Of a stretch of 64,000 nt of DNA, positions 27,351-36,323 are shown one piece after another. Each line of letters starts with the position of its first letter. The first letter of the stretch is position 1. The translations under genes and the position numbers were made by a program. Origin of the DNA: Autumnicola lenta (lineage in GTDB: Bacteria > Bacteroidota > Bacteroidia > Flavobacteriales > Flavobacteriaceae); the NCBI RefSeq assembly GCF_031846515.1, contig NZ_JAVRHO010000008.1, positions 1 to 64,000 on the forward strand. Reading direction: 5' to 3'. Below the pieces are notes generated by a model. The model saw only the letters and a program-made list of their open reading frames with translations, was not told the DNA's origin and did not search any database.

Positions 27351-27914
27351 ATGGAAAATAATCAAAACAACAAAAAGCCTTACATAAAGTTTTTTTTAAT
27401 GATAGCAACTTCAATGGTTGCTATGTTCTTTCTGATGTATACACATTCTTACCAAATTATAGATCATTTTTGGTATAGTGAAACCCGACTGTTTATGACA
27501 ATGATCATGGGAGGGGCAATGATCATTATTATGTTATTGTATATGCTTAACATGTACAAAAACAGGAAAGCTAATATGCTCACTCTTGCTTTTGGAGTCA
27601 TATTAATAGGTGGGGCGATATGGCTGGTACGAAGCCAGGTAACCGTTTCGGATACAGATTATATGGAAGGCATGATACCTCACCATTCCATTGCTATATT
27701 AACGAGCGAGCGTTCTCAAATAGAAGATGTTAGGGTAAGAGAGCTTGCAGATAAAATCATTAAGGCGCAGCGTAGGGAGATCATGGAAATGCAATGGCTG
27801 ATAAATGACATAAGAGAGAACGGCATAGTAGAAACAGAGGAAGAAAAAAAGGAACGCCCGACTCCAGATTTTGAAGGTACAGTCGAGAAAGAGACCATAG
27901 ATCTATATGAATAA
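27351..27914 (+). CDS. DUF305 membrane protein
   Basis: A 187-residue protein with three predicted helices (about 12-31, 47-68, 77-95) and a C-terminal DUF305 domain with the family motif GMIPHHSIAIL (His111, His112) and a KIIKAQRREIMEMQ helix. DUF305 proteins are ferritin-like four-helix folds frequent in copper and heavy-metal loci; a metal-binding role is suspected but not proven. It sits 225 bases downstream of the cytochrome c on the same strand, and ends in an acidic tail. Confidence 0.88.
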   Translation: MENNQNNKKPYIKFFLMIATSMVAMFFLMYTHSYQIIDHFWYSETRLFMTMIMGGAMIIIMLLYMLNMYKNRKANMLTLAFGVILIGGAIWLVRSQVTVSDTDYMEGMIPHHSIAILTSERSQIEDVRVRELADKIIKAQRREIMEMQWLINDIRENGIVETEEEKKERPTPDFEGTVEKETIDLYE

Positions 27915-27966
27915 CCAAACTCTTGCTAAATCGGCTAATCTTCTTAAATCACCTTTAAAACTTTAG

Positions 27967-28425
27967 ATGAGAATCTCCAGCTCCTTGTGGGGCGAAGAGG
28001 TGACCAATGTTCAAAACCAACTTTTTGTGAAAATAGCTAATGCATTTTTTGCAGTAATTTTTCTTGTTTCTGCCTTTATACAACACAACGACCCGGACCC
28101 ACTTTTGTGGATGTCCATTTACGGATATGGAGCACTGGTATGCATGCTGGCTATTTTCGGGAAGGATAGCAAGATTTTGCATTATGCAGGTCTGGTCTTT
28201 TTCGTTTCTTACGCTGTGTATTTGTTTTTTAACCACAATGGCGTCTATACCTGGTTCAGCTTGCATTCTGCGGAAAATATCACCGGTTCCATGTCTGATG
28301 ATAAGCCCTGGATAGAAGCCAGCAGGGAATTCTTCGGACTGCTCATCCTAAATTTTGCACATATTCTCAACTTGCTTTTTCGAAAGTCATTTAGAAATAA
28401 AAGAACCCAAACTGTTGACCAATGA
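27967..28425 (+). CDS. TMEM220-family membrane protein
   Basis: A 152-residue integral membrane protein with about four helices. The family mark is AFIQHNDPDPLLWMSIYGYG (about 37-56), matching the conserved N-D-P-D of the TMEM220 family. A final helix with KPWIEASREFFGLLILNFAHIL follows. Function is not known. Its stop overlaps the TonB-dependent receptor start (ATGA), so the two are translationally coupled. The exact start is uncertain; a downstream GTG at codon 12 is also possible. Confidence 0.8.
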   Translation: MRISSSLWGEEVTNVQNQLFVKIANAFFAVIFLVSAFIQHNDPDPLLWMSIYGYGALVCMLAIFGKDSKILHYAGLVFFVSYAVYLFFNHNGVYTWFSLHSAENITGSMSDDKPWIEASREFFGLLILNFAHILNLLFRKSFRNKRTQTVDQ

Positions 28426-30788
28426 ATAAAAAAATATTCTTAGGAATTTTTTTCAGCCTTTTCACCTTCCTTTTAAACGCACAGGAACCTGGCACTTTGC
28501 AGGGAAAGGTGCTTTCAGGTTCTTCTGAGCCCTTAGCAAATGTTGAGGTAAGGTTATTAAACACTTCTTTTCAAACCCGTACTGGGGTCGATGGAAATTT
28601 CTCCCTTCCGGAAGTACCCTATGGCTCATATGTAATGAGTATTCGAAAATCAGGGTTTTCAGAAACTATACGAAACGTTACCGTGGATTCAGCAATAAAT
28701 AAGTTAGAAGTGATTTTAGGTTCCGAAGGAGAACGCCTCAGGGAAGTGGTTGTGACAGCTCAAAAAAGGGAAGAAGTGATCCAGGAGATTCCCCTTAGTA
28801 TTACTAGTCTTTCTGCTGAAAACATAGAGCAAAGCCAGATCCAGAATGTGAATGATCTAACAGCAATTGCCCCAAACCTTTACGCCAGTGATCCTGGTGA
28901 TCGCAGAACAGTGACTTCGATAAGGGGGATTGTGACCACTTCCTACGATCCGGCAATCGCCACTTATATTGACGGTGTAAACCAGTATAACCTCGACACT
29001 TATATCACTCAGCTTTTCGACATTGAAAGGATAGAAGTTTTAAGGGGACCACAAGGAACTCTTTACGGAAGAAATGCCATGGGGGGAGTGATTAATATCA
29101 TAACCCGGGAGCCCCAAAATGAAACCACCATATTTGGAGAAGCTAGCCTGGGAAATTATAACCAACAGCGGTATATGGCCGGAATACGAACCCCCTTAGG
29201 AGAGAAACTATTTTTTGGTGCAGCCGGATTGTATGAGGAAAGAGAAGGATTTTACTCCAATGAATTCACCGGCTCCAGTTATGATGATCAGAAAAATTTT
29301 TCGGGAAATTACTATCTGAAATACCTTTTTAGCCCCACCTGGAATGCCACCTTAAATCTAAAGCATTTCACAGCAGAGAATGACGGTGCATTTCCTCTGA
29401 ACATGGGTGTAGAAGCGGCTTTTGAAAATCCTTACACGCTAAACCAGAACCAGCTTTCCACAATGAAGGATAACACCTTCAATACATCTCTTGTCATTGA
29501 CCATAAAGGGAAAAACTTCAATTTTAGTTCTCAAACTGCCTACCAGCAGAATTACAGGTATTACGAAAATCCTGTTGATGGAGATTTCTCCCCTCTGGAC
29601 GCTATTTCGATTATTAATGACTACGGAAACGACTGGAATACAGTAAAAGTTGCGACACAGGAATTTAAATTCTCCTCTGTTAGTGGCCCCGGCAGAGACC
29701 TCGAATGGACAGCAGGAACTTATTTGTTCTACCAGGAAAGTCCGGTAAAACAGGCGACCCATTTTGGGGAAGATGCCGCCCTTGTGGGATCTGAAGAAAT
29801 CAACTATTCGCTAATCAATACTACAGAATCAACAGGTAAAGGAATTGCCTTTTTTGGGCAGCTAAATTATCAGCTTACTGATAAAATCGGGGTCATCGCT
29901 GGATTGCGATACGATCATGAATACAAGAAGCAGTCTGTACTTGGAGAATATCAATTGGACTCTGATACTAAACCTCTCTTTGAATATCAACCGGACTCTA
30001 CCGCTACTGCGAGCTTCAATGCCTTCTCGCCTAAAGTTGGACTTACTTATGATCTTTCAGAAGAGAACCTCGTTTTCCTTACCTACAGTCGTGGTTTTAG
30101 GGCGGGAGGCCTCACTCCTTTGAGTACAGACCCTACACAGCCACCTTTGTACGAGTACAAACCGGAGTTCAGCAATAATTATGAGATAGGCACTAAAAAC
30201 TCTTTTTTGGAGAATAAGCTGCTGGTGAATGCCACTGTTTTTTATACGGAAGTGACCGACGTACAGGTACCGACCTTAGTCCTACCCGACGGGGTTATCG
30301 TCACACGAAACACCGGAAAACTTACGAGCAAAGGCCTGGAAGTAGAGCTGAAAGCTTTATTGGCCACCGGGCTTGAACTGAGTTATGATTTCGGTCTTAC
30401 AGACGCCGGTTATGAATCGCTCCTCATTGCGCAAGATGGCGGTGAAATTAATTTTGAAGATAACAAGCAGATCTACACCCCGGAAATAACTTCGATGCTC
30501 GCTCTGCAATACAAGTCAAGCCTGGGATTAAATGAAAAGTGGGAATTCGCGGCCCGTGCAGAATGGAAGTACCTGGGGGAACAGTATTTCGATCTTGCGA
30601 ATAATTTAAGGCAGGAACCGTACAGCCTGTACAACGGGAATATAGGTGTCTCCTACCGGGATATTAAGCTCATGCTGTGGAGCCGTAATATTTTTGATAA
30701 AGAATACATTAGCTACGGCTATAACTTTGGAGCAGTTCACCTAGGAAATCCTGCTACTTACGGTGTAACTTTATCATTTAAGATATGA
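28422..30788 (+). CDS. TonB-dependent receptor
   Basis: A 788-residue outer-membrane active transporter. It has a signal peptide (about 1-20), a carboxypeptidase-regulatory-like beta domain (about 22-95), a TonB-box-like segment EVVVTAQKREE near 109-119, a plug domain (about 120-225) with DIERIEVLRGPQGTLYGRNAMGG, and a 22-strand-type barrel. No SusD partner lies beside it, so it is not a standard glycan-utilisation pair; siderophore, metal or cofactor uptake fits better. It closes the dehydrogenase-cytochrome run, which suggests PQQ or substrate import, by analogy with the E. coli PQQ receptor. The ligand is inference. Confidence 0.93.
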   Translation: MNKKIFLGIFFSLFTFLLNAQEPGTLQGKVLSGSSEPLANVEVRLLNTSFQTRTGVDGNFSLPEVPYGSYVMSIRKSGFSETIRNVTVDSAINKLEVILGSEGERLREVVVTAQKREEVIQEIPLSITSLSAENIEQSQIQNVNDLTAIAPNLYASDPGDRRTVTSIRGIVTTSYDPAIATYIDGVNQYNLDTYITQLFDIERIEVLRGPQGTLYGRNAMGGVINIITREPQNETTIFGEASLGNYNQQRYMAGIRTPLGEKLFFGAAGLYEEREGFYSNEFTGSSYDDQKNFSGNYYLKYLFSPTWNATLNLKHFTAENDGAFPLNMGVEAAFENPYTLNQNQLSTMKDNTFNTSLVIDHKGKNFNFSSQTAYQQNYRYYENPVDGDFSPLDAISIINDYGNDWNTVKVATQEFKFSSVSGPGRDLEWTAGTYLFYQESPVKQATHFGEDAALVGSEEINYSLINTTESTGKGIAFFGQLNYQLTDKIGVIAGLRYDHEYKKQSVLGEYQLDSDTKPLFEYQPDSTATASFNAFSPKVGLTYDLSEENLVFLTYSRGFRAGGLTPLSTDPTQPPLYEYKPEFSNNYEIGTKNSFLENKLLVNATVFYTEVTDVQVPTLVLPDGVIVTRNTGKLTSKGLEVELKALLATGLELSYDFGLTDAGYESLLIAQDGGEINFEDNKQIYTPEITSMLALQYKSSLGLNEKWEFAARAEWKYLGEQYFDLANNLRQEPYSLYNGNIGVSYRDIKLMLWSRNIFDKEYISYGYNFGAVHLGNPATYGVTLSFKI

Positions 30789-30801
30789 TCTTTAATAAAT
30801 A

Positions 30802-30830
30802 AGGAACCACCCTCAGAATGGGTGGTTCCT
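30802..30830. terminator. Hairpin between convergent genes
   Basis: A perfect 11-bp stem (aggaaccaccc / gggtggttcct) with a 7-base loop. It lies 13 bases after the receptor stop and 25 before the convergent gene's stop. There is no immediate T run on the plus strand; a T tract occurs at 30848-30857. Confidence 0.75.
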
Positions 30831-30855
30831 CGTGTGCTTTAAATGTATTTTTTTT

Positions 30856-32172
30856 TTAATTCCCAGAAGTCATTTTAAACACCTTCCCGGTATTGCCTAC
30901 AGGGCCTTCTTCATCGGTTGTAAGAACGAACATTTCTCCTTCCTTGTTCTGACCGAAAGACAACAAATAATGTCCGATTGAAGTAGAGTTGGTCTGGGCG
31001 ATTTTCAGCTCTTGAAAATCCCACATGCCGGTCTCTTTTGGAGTTGAAACGAACACTGCACCTGCAGGTTTTCCATGATGCTGCGTCCAGGTTCCAAAAA
31101 TGTATTTCCCGTCCAAATTTTTAAGGTCTTCACCCCTGTAAACATAGCCTCCTATGACGACCAGGCCTTTGCCTCCATGGTCGGTACCCCCTTGTTTAAA
31201 TTCAATTACAGGACTTATCAGAGGGTTGCCCATCTTATCTTTTTCAGGACATTCCTCCTTCTCTTTATCGTTGTTATAGGCATTGAAGCAGTGTGTCCCT
31301 TCCATCACATTCCATCCATAATTGCCACCTTTGGTAATGACATTTACTTCTTCCCAAAGTACCTGTCCGGCATCTCCGGCAATGAGATCATTGCTACCCT
31401 TCAAGTCAAACGAGAAACGGTATGGATTTCTAAGCCCATAGGCGTAGATCTCGTCCATTCCCTCTTTATCTACAAATGGATTGTCTTCAGGAATGGCATA
31501 AGGAGCATCTCCATTCACGTCAATTCTCAGGATACTGCCCAGCAGGTTTTGCGCCACATCCTGCCCGTTTCCACCGGCATTTTCCCCATACCAATCGGGT
31601 ACATGGCCCATATCGATATCATTTGCTCCTCCTCCATCGCCAAGGGCAATGTAGAGGTAATTTTCGGGCCCGAAGGCCAAAGTCCCTGCATTGTGATTAT
31701 CCTGTGGCTGATCTACCTTTAGAATGATCTTTTCTGAAGCTTTGTCAGCCATATTAGGATTATCCGGAGAGACCCTGAATTCTGAAATGTGGCTGGTATG
31801 ATTCCAATTCTCGGGACCATCTTCACTAAGGGGTGCACTATAATAGACGAAGAACCTGCCGTTTTCACTGTAATCGGGGTGAAAAGCAAGTCCTAACAAA
31901 CCTCGTTCTTCATGGGCATCTTTTAATTCAACTATCTTATTTTTAAGATTCAAAAATGGCTCGTCCAAAAGCCCTTTTTGGGGAGTATGAATTCGGATCA
32001 CCCCTACCTGGTCAACGATGAAATATCTTCCGGATTCATCGGGAGATTCAACAAATGCGACCGGTGAAACAAGATTATCTGCTATTACCTCCAATCCTAC
32101 CGATTCCTGTGAAAAAGTTGCGAAGGAAAGAGTTAATAAGCAGGTTAAGGAGAAAAAGGATTTAATTTTCAT
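30856..32172 (-). CDS. Soluble PQQ sugar dehydrogenase family (GSDH)
   Basis: A 438-residue secreted protein with a signal peptide (about 1-21, ending FSQ) and a full GSDH beta-propeller: EERGLLGLAFHPDY (about 88-101), the HNAGTLAFGPENYLYIALGDGG calcium/PQQ blade, AYGLRNPYRFSFD and WEEVNVITKGGNYGWNVMEG. These are the best-conserved segments of glucose/sorbosone dehydrogenases, and the match is closer than for the two lipoprotein paralogues upstream. It faces the receptor across a shared hairpin. It oxidises a sugar or aldose if active; it should be periplasmic or released. Confidence 0.9.
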   Translation of the reverse strand: MKIKSFFSLTCLLTLSFATFSQESVGLEVIADNLVSPVAFVESPDESGRYFIVDQVGVIRIHTPQKGLLDEPFLNLKNKIVELKDAHEERGLLGLAFHPDYSENGRFFVYYSAPLSEDGPENWNHTSHISEFRVSPDNPNMADKASEKIILKVDQPQDNHNAGTLAFGPENYLYIALGDGGGANDIDMGHVPDWYGENAGGNGQDVAQNLLGSILRIDVNGDAPYAIPEDNPFVDKEGMDEIYAYGLRNPYRFSFDLKGSNDLIAGDAGQVLWEEVNVITKGGNYGWNVMEGTHCFNAYNNDKEKEECPEKDKMGNPLISPVIEFKQGGTDHGGKGLVVIGGYVYRGEDLKNLDGKYIFGTWTQHHGKPAGAVFVSTPKETGMWDFQELKIAQTNSTSIGHYLLSFGQNKEGEMFVLTTDEEGPVGNTGKVFKMTSGN

Positions 32173-32324
32173 AATGACTTTTTTAATTAATATTGCTTGC
32201 TGTCAACCTAATATAAGATAATCAAAATCATATACAGCAGTGGTTAAGAGCCTGTTAAAAGGCTTACTTATGGCTGTTAAGTCTATAAGTACAAAACCGC
32301 CATTTAACCATTGTATTTAATAAT

Positions 32325-32515
32325 GACTAAATTATAGCTATAAAATAAATATCCTGCAAAAGATTGAAATTTGGATTTTTGATCTCTCATTTTATATGAT
32401 AAAGAATAACAAAGTAAGCCAGAGAATGGACTCCGAAATAGAAATATTTCGCAATGTCGATTTCATACCATAATAGGAAAATCGCATACCAAAATAGAAG
32501 AAATGATCATTCCCC
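32325..32515 (-). pseudogene. Decayed copy of part of the 35498-36193 gene
   Basis: This stretch is clearly similar to 35835-36025 (an internal part of the gene for a multi-span membrane protein), with long identical words such as attatagctataaaataaa and gcaatgtcgatttcatacca interrupted by single changes and small indels. The offset is about 3510 bases. It is a fragment without start or stop and ends 6 bases before the IS remnant. The intact gene is at 35498-36193. Confidence 0.85.
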
Positions 32516-32568
32516 AAAAATTAGGACAGTAAGTTAAGTTCAAAAAATAATCTTGATTTAACTTAATC

Positions 32569-32863
32569 ATGACACGAAGAAAATTCATCTCAAAATTTAA
32601 AACGAAGATAGTCCTTGAAACCCTAAAAGAGTGACAAACCGTCAATGAACTAGCACAAAAATTTGAAATCACCCCTCAGCAGATCAATACCTGAAAACGG
32701 GATTTCCTAAAAGAGACCGGTACGGTTTTTTCAAAAGGCGAAAAAATCAAAAAAATCAGAGGAAGAGGAAAAGAAAGACCAGCTTCTTAAAGTAATCGGG
32801 GAACTTAAAATCGAAAATGATTTGTTAAAAAACGCATTCGATAAAACCCTTGGAAGAGCGTAG
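32569..32863 (+). pseudogene. IS3 OrfA remnant (HTH transposase subunit)
   Basis: From an ATG at 32569 the frame reads a helix-turn-helix protein (RKFISKFKTKIVLETLKE, then QTVNELAQKFEITPQQINT) interrupted by two TGA codons, the second standing where Trp is normal in this family. A frameshift follows in the Lys-rich region before the leucine-zipper-like part. Compared with intact IS3 OrfA it is near full length but inactive. Confidence 0.8.
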
Positions 32864-32897
32864 AACAATGAAAAGCAAGGATCATAAAAACTTAGCC

Positions 32898-33548
32898 TCC
32901 ATCGACAATGTAAGCTACTAGAAATCCACCTCAGCGGCCTATATTACAAACCCTGTAGCGAAAGCAAACTCAACCTGGAACTTATGCGATTGATAGATGA
33001 ACCTTATACCGACCATCCTTTTAAAGGTTCCAGGCGGATGCATACCTGGCTCACGCTTGACAAAGGATATCCAATCAACAAAAAAAGAATTGAGTGTCTC
33101 TATTCCAAAGTGATGGGCTTCAGGAAATTAGCGATCATTGACCTTCATAACCGCTTTGTGCTAAACTGGCCGGTATACAATTCTATGGATGCCCAATGGT
33201 GCAAAAAAACTCTGGAAGAAGCCATCAATATGCACGGGAAACCCGAAATACTCAATACTGATCAGGGAAGCCAGTTCACTTCAGAGATTTTCCCCTTTTG
33301 TGTGTTCTCTAAAATACTAAACTCAGCATGGATGGTAAAGGAAGGACCATAGATAACGTTTTTTAGAAAGGCTTTGGAAAAGTGTAAAATACGAAAGCAT
33401 TTTTCTAAGCCCGCCAGAATCTGGAGTAGATCTATACCGCCAACTCCAAAGCTATTTTGATTTTTCCAACCATCAAAGGAGGCACCGGGGAATAGAAAAT
33501 GAAATACCCTTTAACCAATATTTAAAACAACAAAGAAAAGCTGCTTAA
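32898..33548 (+). pseudogene. IS3 OrfB remnant (DDE transposase), internal deletion
   Basis: The open part (32898-33352) begins with the HTH_21 region (PYTDHPFKGSRRMHTWL) and jumps from KKRIECLYSKVMG directly to AIIDLHNRFVLNW, so roughly the first third of the DDE core, including its first Asp, is deleted. It retains NTDQGSQFTSE with the second Asp. A frameshift near 33290 follows; the end of the transposase can still be read in other frames, up to FNQYLKQQRKAA. Inactive. Confidence 0.85.
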
Positions 33549-33623
33549 CAAATGAAAAATAGAACTTAACTTAGCAGCTAAGCTGTCCTAACAAACGAGG
33601 ATACTTCAAAGAACTAGAAATAA

Positions 33624-34007
33624 ATGGAAAAACTTTTTTTGTTGATAGATGATGATAATATAACAAACTTAGTAAACAGGAAGATCCTACAAGATCAATT
33701 CCCTACGGCGACAATTGTTGATTTTAATGTGGCTAAAACAGCTCTGGATTTTGTAATGAATGAATTTAGAAAATCAAAAATGTTTCAAATAATTATTTTT
33801 TTAGATATTAATATGCCGGAAATATCGGGATGGGAAGTTATTACTATTTTAGAAAAGGATGCTGAATTTCAATACCACCTATACCTTCTGACTTCTTCAA
33901 TTGACAAAGTAGATAAGGCGAAATCTGAGGAGTTTTCTTCAGTCCTGTCTTTTATATCTAAACCATTAACAATTCAAAAAATACAGCATTTAAATCTAAA
34001 TCAATAG
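33624..34007 (+). CDS. Stand-alone response regulator receiver domain
   Basis: A 127-residue single-domain receiver. Acidic residues sit at 9-11 (LIDDDN), the phospho-acceptor is Asp61 (FLDINMPEISG), the switch residue lies in LTSS (about 89-92), and Lys113 is in FISKPL. There is no output domain, so it acts by protein contact, as CheY-like proteins do. It faces the GAF-PAS sensor gene tail to tail with a 7-base overlap. The phrasing LLIDDD.ITN is typical of Bacteroidota partners of PAS kinases. Confidence 0.92.
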   Translation: MEKLFLLIDDDNITNLVNRKILQDQFPTATIVDFNVAKTALDFVMNEFRKSKMFQIIIFLDINMPEISGWEVITILEKDAEFQYHLYLLTSSIDKVDKAKSEEFSSVLSFISKPLTIQKIQHLNLNQ

Positions 34008-35128
34008 ATAGTGACTTTTTCATCTGGAACGGATTTAGGGGTATCTCTTCCGTCAGCATATGTTCTATACAATTCTTTGGTGAAGGCATCTAATTCTTCA
34101 GAAACCTGTTTAATGTACCCATTGTATTCATTGATTTCCTGCGCATCCATCGTATGATTTTCTAAGATTGAAGTAAGACTTAATAAAGTAGCCACTGGTT
34201 TTCGCAAAACATGAGAGATATCAAAAGCTAATTTTTCCATCTTGTTTTGATAGGCTTTTTCTTTTGTATAATCCTGAATAAATCCATACCAGATAACCGA
34301 ATTATCATTTTGCTTTTGGGGTATAGCTTTAACCTTCCTCCATTCTATAGTGTTCTCTTTATTTATTATACGGAATTCATGCTCCCAAAGCCTAAGGTTC
34401 TCAAAAGACTTTTGAATTTTTTTCTGCACCCTTGGAAGATCTTCTTCGTGAATTAGGGTAAATATTAAATGAGGATCCTTGTATACCTGTTCCCTAGTTA
34501 TTTCCGGACTTAGAAGCTCAAGACCTTTACTGATAAAATGAAATGACATTTCACCCTCTTCTGTCATTTTACATTGATAAATCATACCTGGAATTTCATC
34601 TGTTAATTTTAAAAGGTTATCTGAATGAGATTCGATCTGTTGTTTTTGGAGATGAATCATCTTCTGATCATTCAGATGATCCATGGCCTTTTTTGCCAAG
34701 ATCTTTAAAGCCTTCTTCTGATTTTCTGAAATTTTTTTCGGTTTTGTGTCAATCACACATAAAGTACCTAAAACATTTCCATTAGGTGTTTCTAGAGGAG
34801 CTCCCGCATAAAAACGAATATGGGGATCTCCTTTAACAAGTACATTATTTTTAAACCTTTCATCCTTCAATGAATCGGGTACAATTAAGATTTCTTCAGG
34901 TTGATGAAGTGTATGTCGGCAGAAAGAATCTTTTCTTGAGGTTTGGGTAATAGATAATCCACGGTGAACTAAAAAATTTTGGGTATCCTTTCCTACTAGT
35001 GTAATTAAAGAAATGGGTACATTACAGACTAAAGAAGCAATTTCAACCAATTCGTCCAGTATTTTTTCTTTAGATCCTTTCAATAGGTTATAAGACTGGA
35101 GTTCTTTAATTCTTTCTGATTCATTCAT
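34001..35128 (-). CDS. GAF-PAS sensor protein lacking a kinase ATPase domain
   Basis: A 375-residue soluble sensor: GAF domain (about 20-155, of the same subfamily as the kinases at 3350 and 4623), a PAS_3 domain (about 175-290), then a dimerisation-like helix pair with His306 in FDISHVLRKPVATLL. The protein stops about 60 residues later, with no N, G1 or G2 box. This could be a natural truncation or a histidine-phosphotransfer style protein that is phosphorylated in trans. It overlaps the receiver gene by 7 bases at the stops. Confidence 0.88.
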   Translation of the reverse strand: MNESERIKELQSYNLLKGSKEKILDELVEIASLVCNVPISLITLVGKDTQNFLVHRGLSITQTSRKDSFCRHTLHQPEEILIVPDSLKDERFKNNVLVKGDPHIRFYAGAPLETPNGNVLGTLCVIDTKPKKISENQKKALKILAKKAMDHLNDQKMIHLQKQQIESHSDNLLKLTDEIPGMIYQCKMTEEGEMSFHFISKGLELLSPEITREQVYKDPHLIFTLIHEEDLPRVQKKIQKSFENLRLWEHEFRIINKENTIEWRKVKAIPQKQNDNSVIWYGFIQDYTKEKAYQNKMEKLAFDISHVLRKPVATLLSLTSILENHTMDAQEINEYNGYIKQVSEELDAFTKELYRTYADGRDTPKSVPDEKVTIY

Positions 35129-35497
35129 TTATCCAGGGGGATTTTTTGTTATTCTCTAAAATATAAAAAAAATCTAAAAGTTTTGCCGTTTGTCGGAGAT
35201 TTACGCATTTTATCGAAAAGAACAAACAATAACTTTATTTCATTAAATAAGGCTTATCCCTAATACTTGTAACTACTATTTTGACAGGAATGCTAGGTGA
35301 AGGACTCGAGGCAATTGAAATTGGATACCTCGGACTTTTTTCCTTAGGTAAAAGTCTAATGAATCAAGATTTAAGTTGTGCAATTATTAAACAGAACAAT
35401 TTGTAAAACAATATTCAATTTGTTATTGGCATAACAAATTGATTGCTCTCATGGCTCTCTGAAGTTAAAATTCCTTCATGCACTTACAATCTCCACA
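35129..35497 (-). other. Intergenic with one perfect hairpin
   Basis: About 370 bases without a supported gene. At 35416-35441 there is a perfect 11-bp inverted repeat (caatttgttat / ataacaaattg) with a TGGC loop. It is AT-rich and without a T run, so more likely a protein site than a terminator. Confidence 0.5.
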
Positions 35498-36193
35498 TCA
35501 GAAATTTTCTTCTTTTATAGGCTCATTTTGATATAAAGCAGAAAATCTAGCAAGACCAGCCAATCCAATAACATACAATCCTCTTTCTAGGTAGTACATC
35601 TCTTTTAATTCAATATAATAAGCAGAAAACATAATTACATCAGAAAGGGCTAAAGATAAAATACTCATAAACAACACTATAGAAGCACGATTCACTCTAT
35701 TATCCCAGAAAGAGAAGGCAGCCATTACCATTGCAACAGTGATTAACCCATGAATGTAAAAGAGTATTTCCAGTCCAAGTTCTTCAATTTCTTCCGAAAA
35801 TATTGAAGCAACTTTATAAAATAAATAACTATTGATCAGAATTATAGCTATAAAATAAATATTCTGCAAAAGATTGAATTTTGGCTTTTTAATCTCTGAT
35901 TTTATATGAAAAAGAATAAATAAGTAAGCCAGAGAATGGATTCCGAAATAAAAGTACTTTGCAATGTCGATTTCATACCATAACAGGAAAAAATCACATA
36001 ACAAAAATAAAAAAAATGCTATGAGTAAAAATCGATTTTCAAGTGCAGAGATTCTTGCTGAGCAGCCACCTAAAATTGTGACCGATATAATTCTTACCCA
36101 CCTACTTTCAATGAGGTCCCATTCTAAGATGGTATAGACATTGAATAAAATAAGTAGAAATGTAATTAAAAAAAGTAAATTTTTAATTCTCAT
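35498..36193 (-). CDS. Multi-span membrane protein, possibly YhhN-like
   Basis: A 231-residue protein with about eight hydrophobic helices. The paired acidic positions FFLFLLCDFFLLW (about 54-66) and LALSDVIMFSAYYI recall the lysoplasmalogenase-like YhhN family, in which Asp residues lie in membrane helices. The match is by pattern only, so the enzyme activity is a guess. Part of this gene exists as a decayed copy at 32325-32515 beside the IS remnant. Confidence 0.7.
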   Translation of the reverse strand: MRIKNLLFLITFLLILFNVYTILEWDLIESRWVRIISVTILGGCSARISALENRFLLIAFFLFLLCDFFLLWYEIDIAKYFYFGIHSLAYLFILFHIKSEIKKPKFNLLQNIYFIAIILINSYLFYKVASIFSEEIEELGLEILFYIHGLITVAMVMAAFSFWDNRVNRASIVLFMSILSLALSDVIMFSAYYIELKEMYYLERGLYVIGLAGLARFSALYQNEPIKEENF

Positions 36194-36323
36194 TCAAAAT
36201 TATTAAAAAAAATCGCGAAGATACATGAAATCAGATAGGTGCCTAATTATTTCTCTAAATATTATAGCTATTTTCAATTCACCTTTTTCTCTAAGAAGAT
36301 TCTAAATGTAAATCCTATTGGAT

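Larger units (their letters stand above)
32521..33591 (+). mobile_element. Degenerate IS3-type insertion sequence
   Basis: The ends carry matching terminal repeats: TTAGGACAG at 32521-32529 and its reverse complement CTGTCCTAA at 33583-33591, each followed inward by a TTAAGTT-type word. Between them lie remnants of an IS3-family OrfA and OrfB. Both are broken, so the element cannot move by itself. It abuts the decayed membrane-protein gene fragment, suggesting an insertion or recombination event there. Confidence 0.85.

Noticed and set aside
32569..32863. TGA read as Trp (recoding) in the IS OrfA
   Set aside because: The element also has frameshifts and a deletion, so simple decay explains the stops.
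35290..35406. A 38-codon reading frame in the 35.1-35.5 kb gap
   Set aside because: No recognisable domain, no promoter, and no conservation can be checked; such frames occur by chance.
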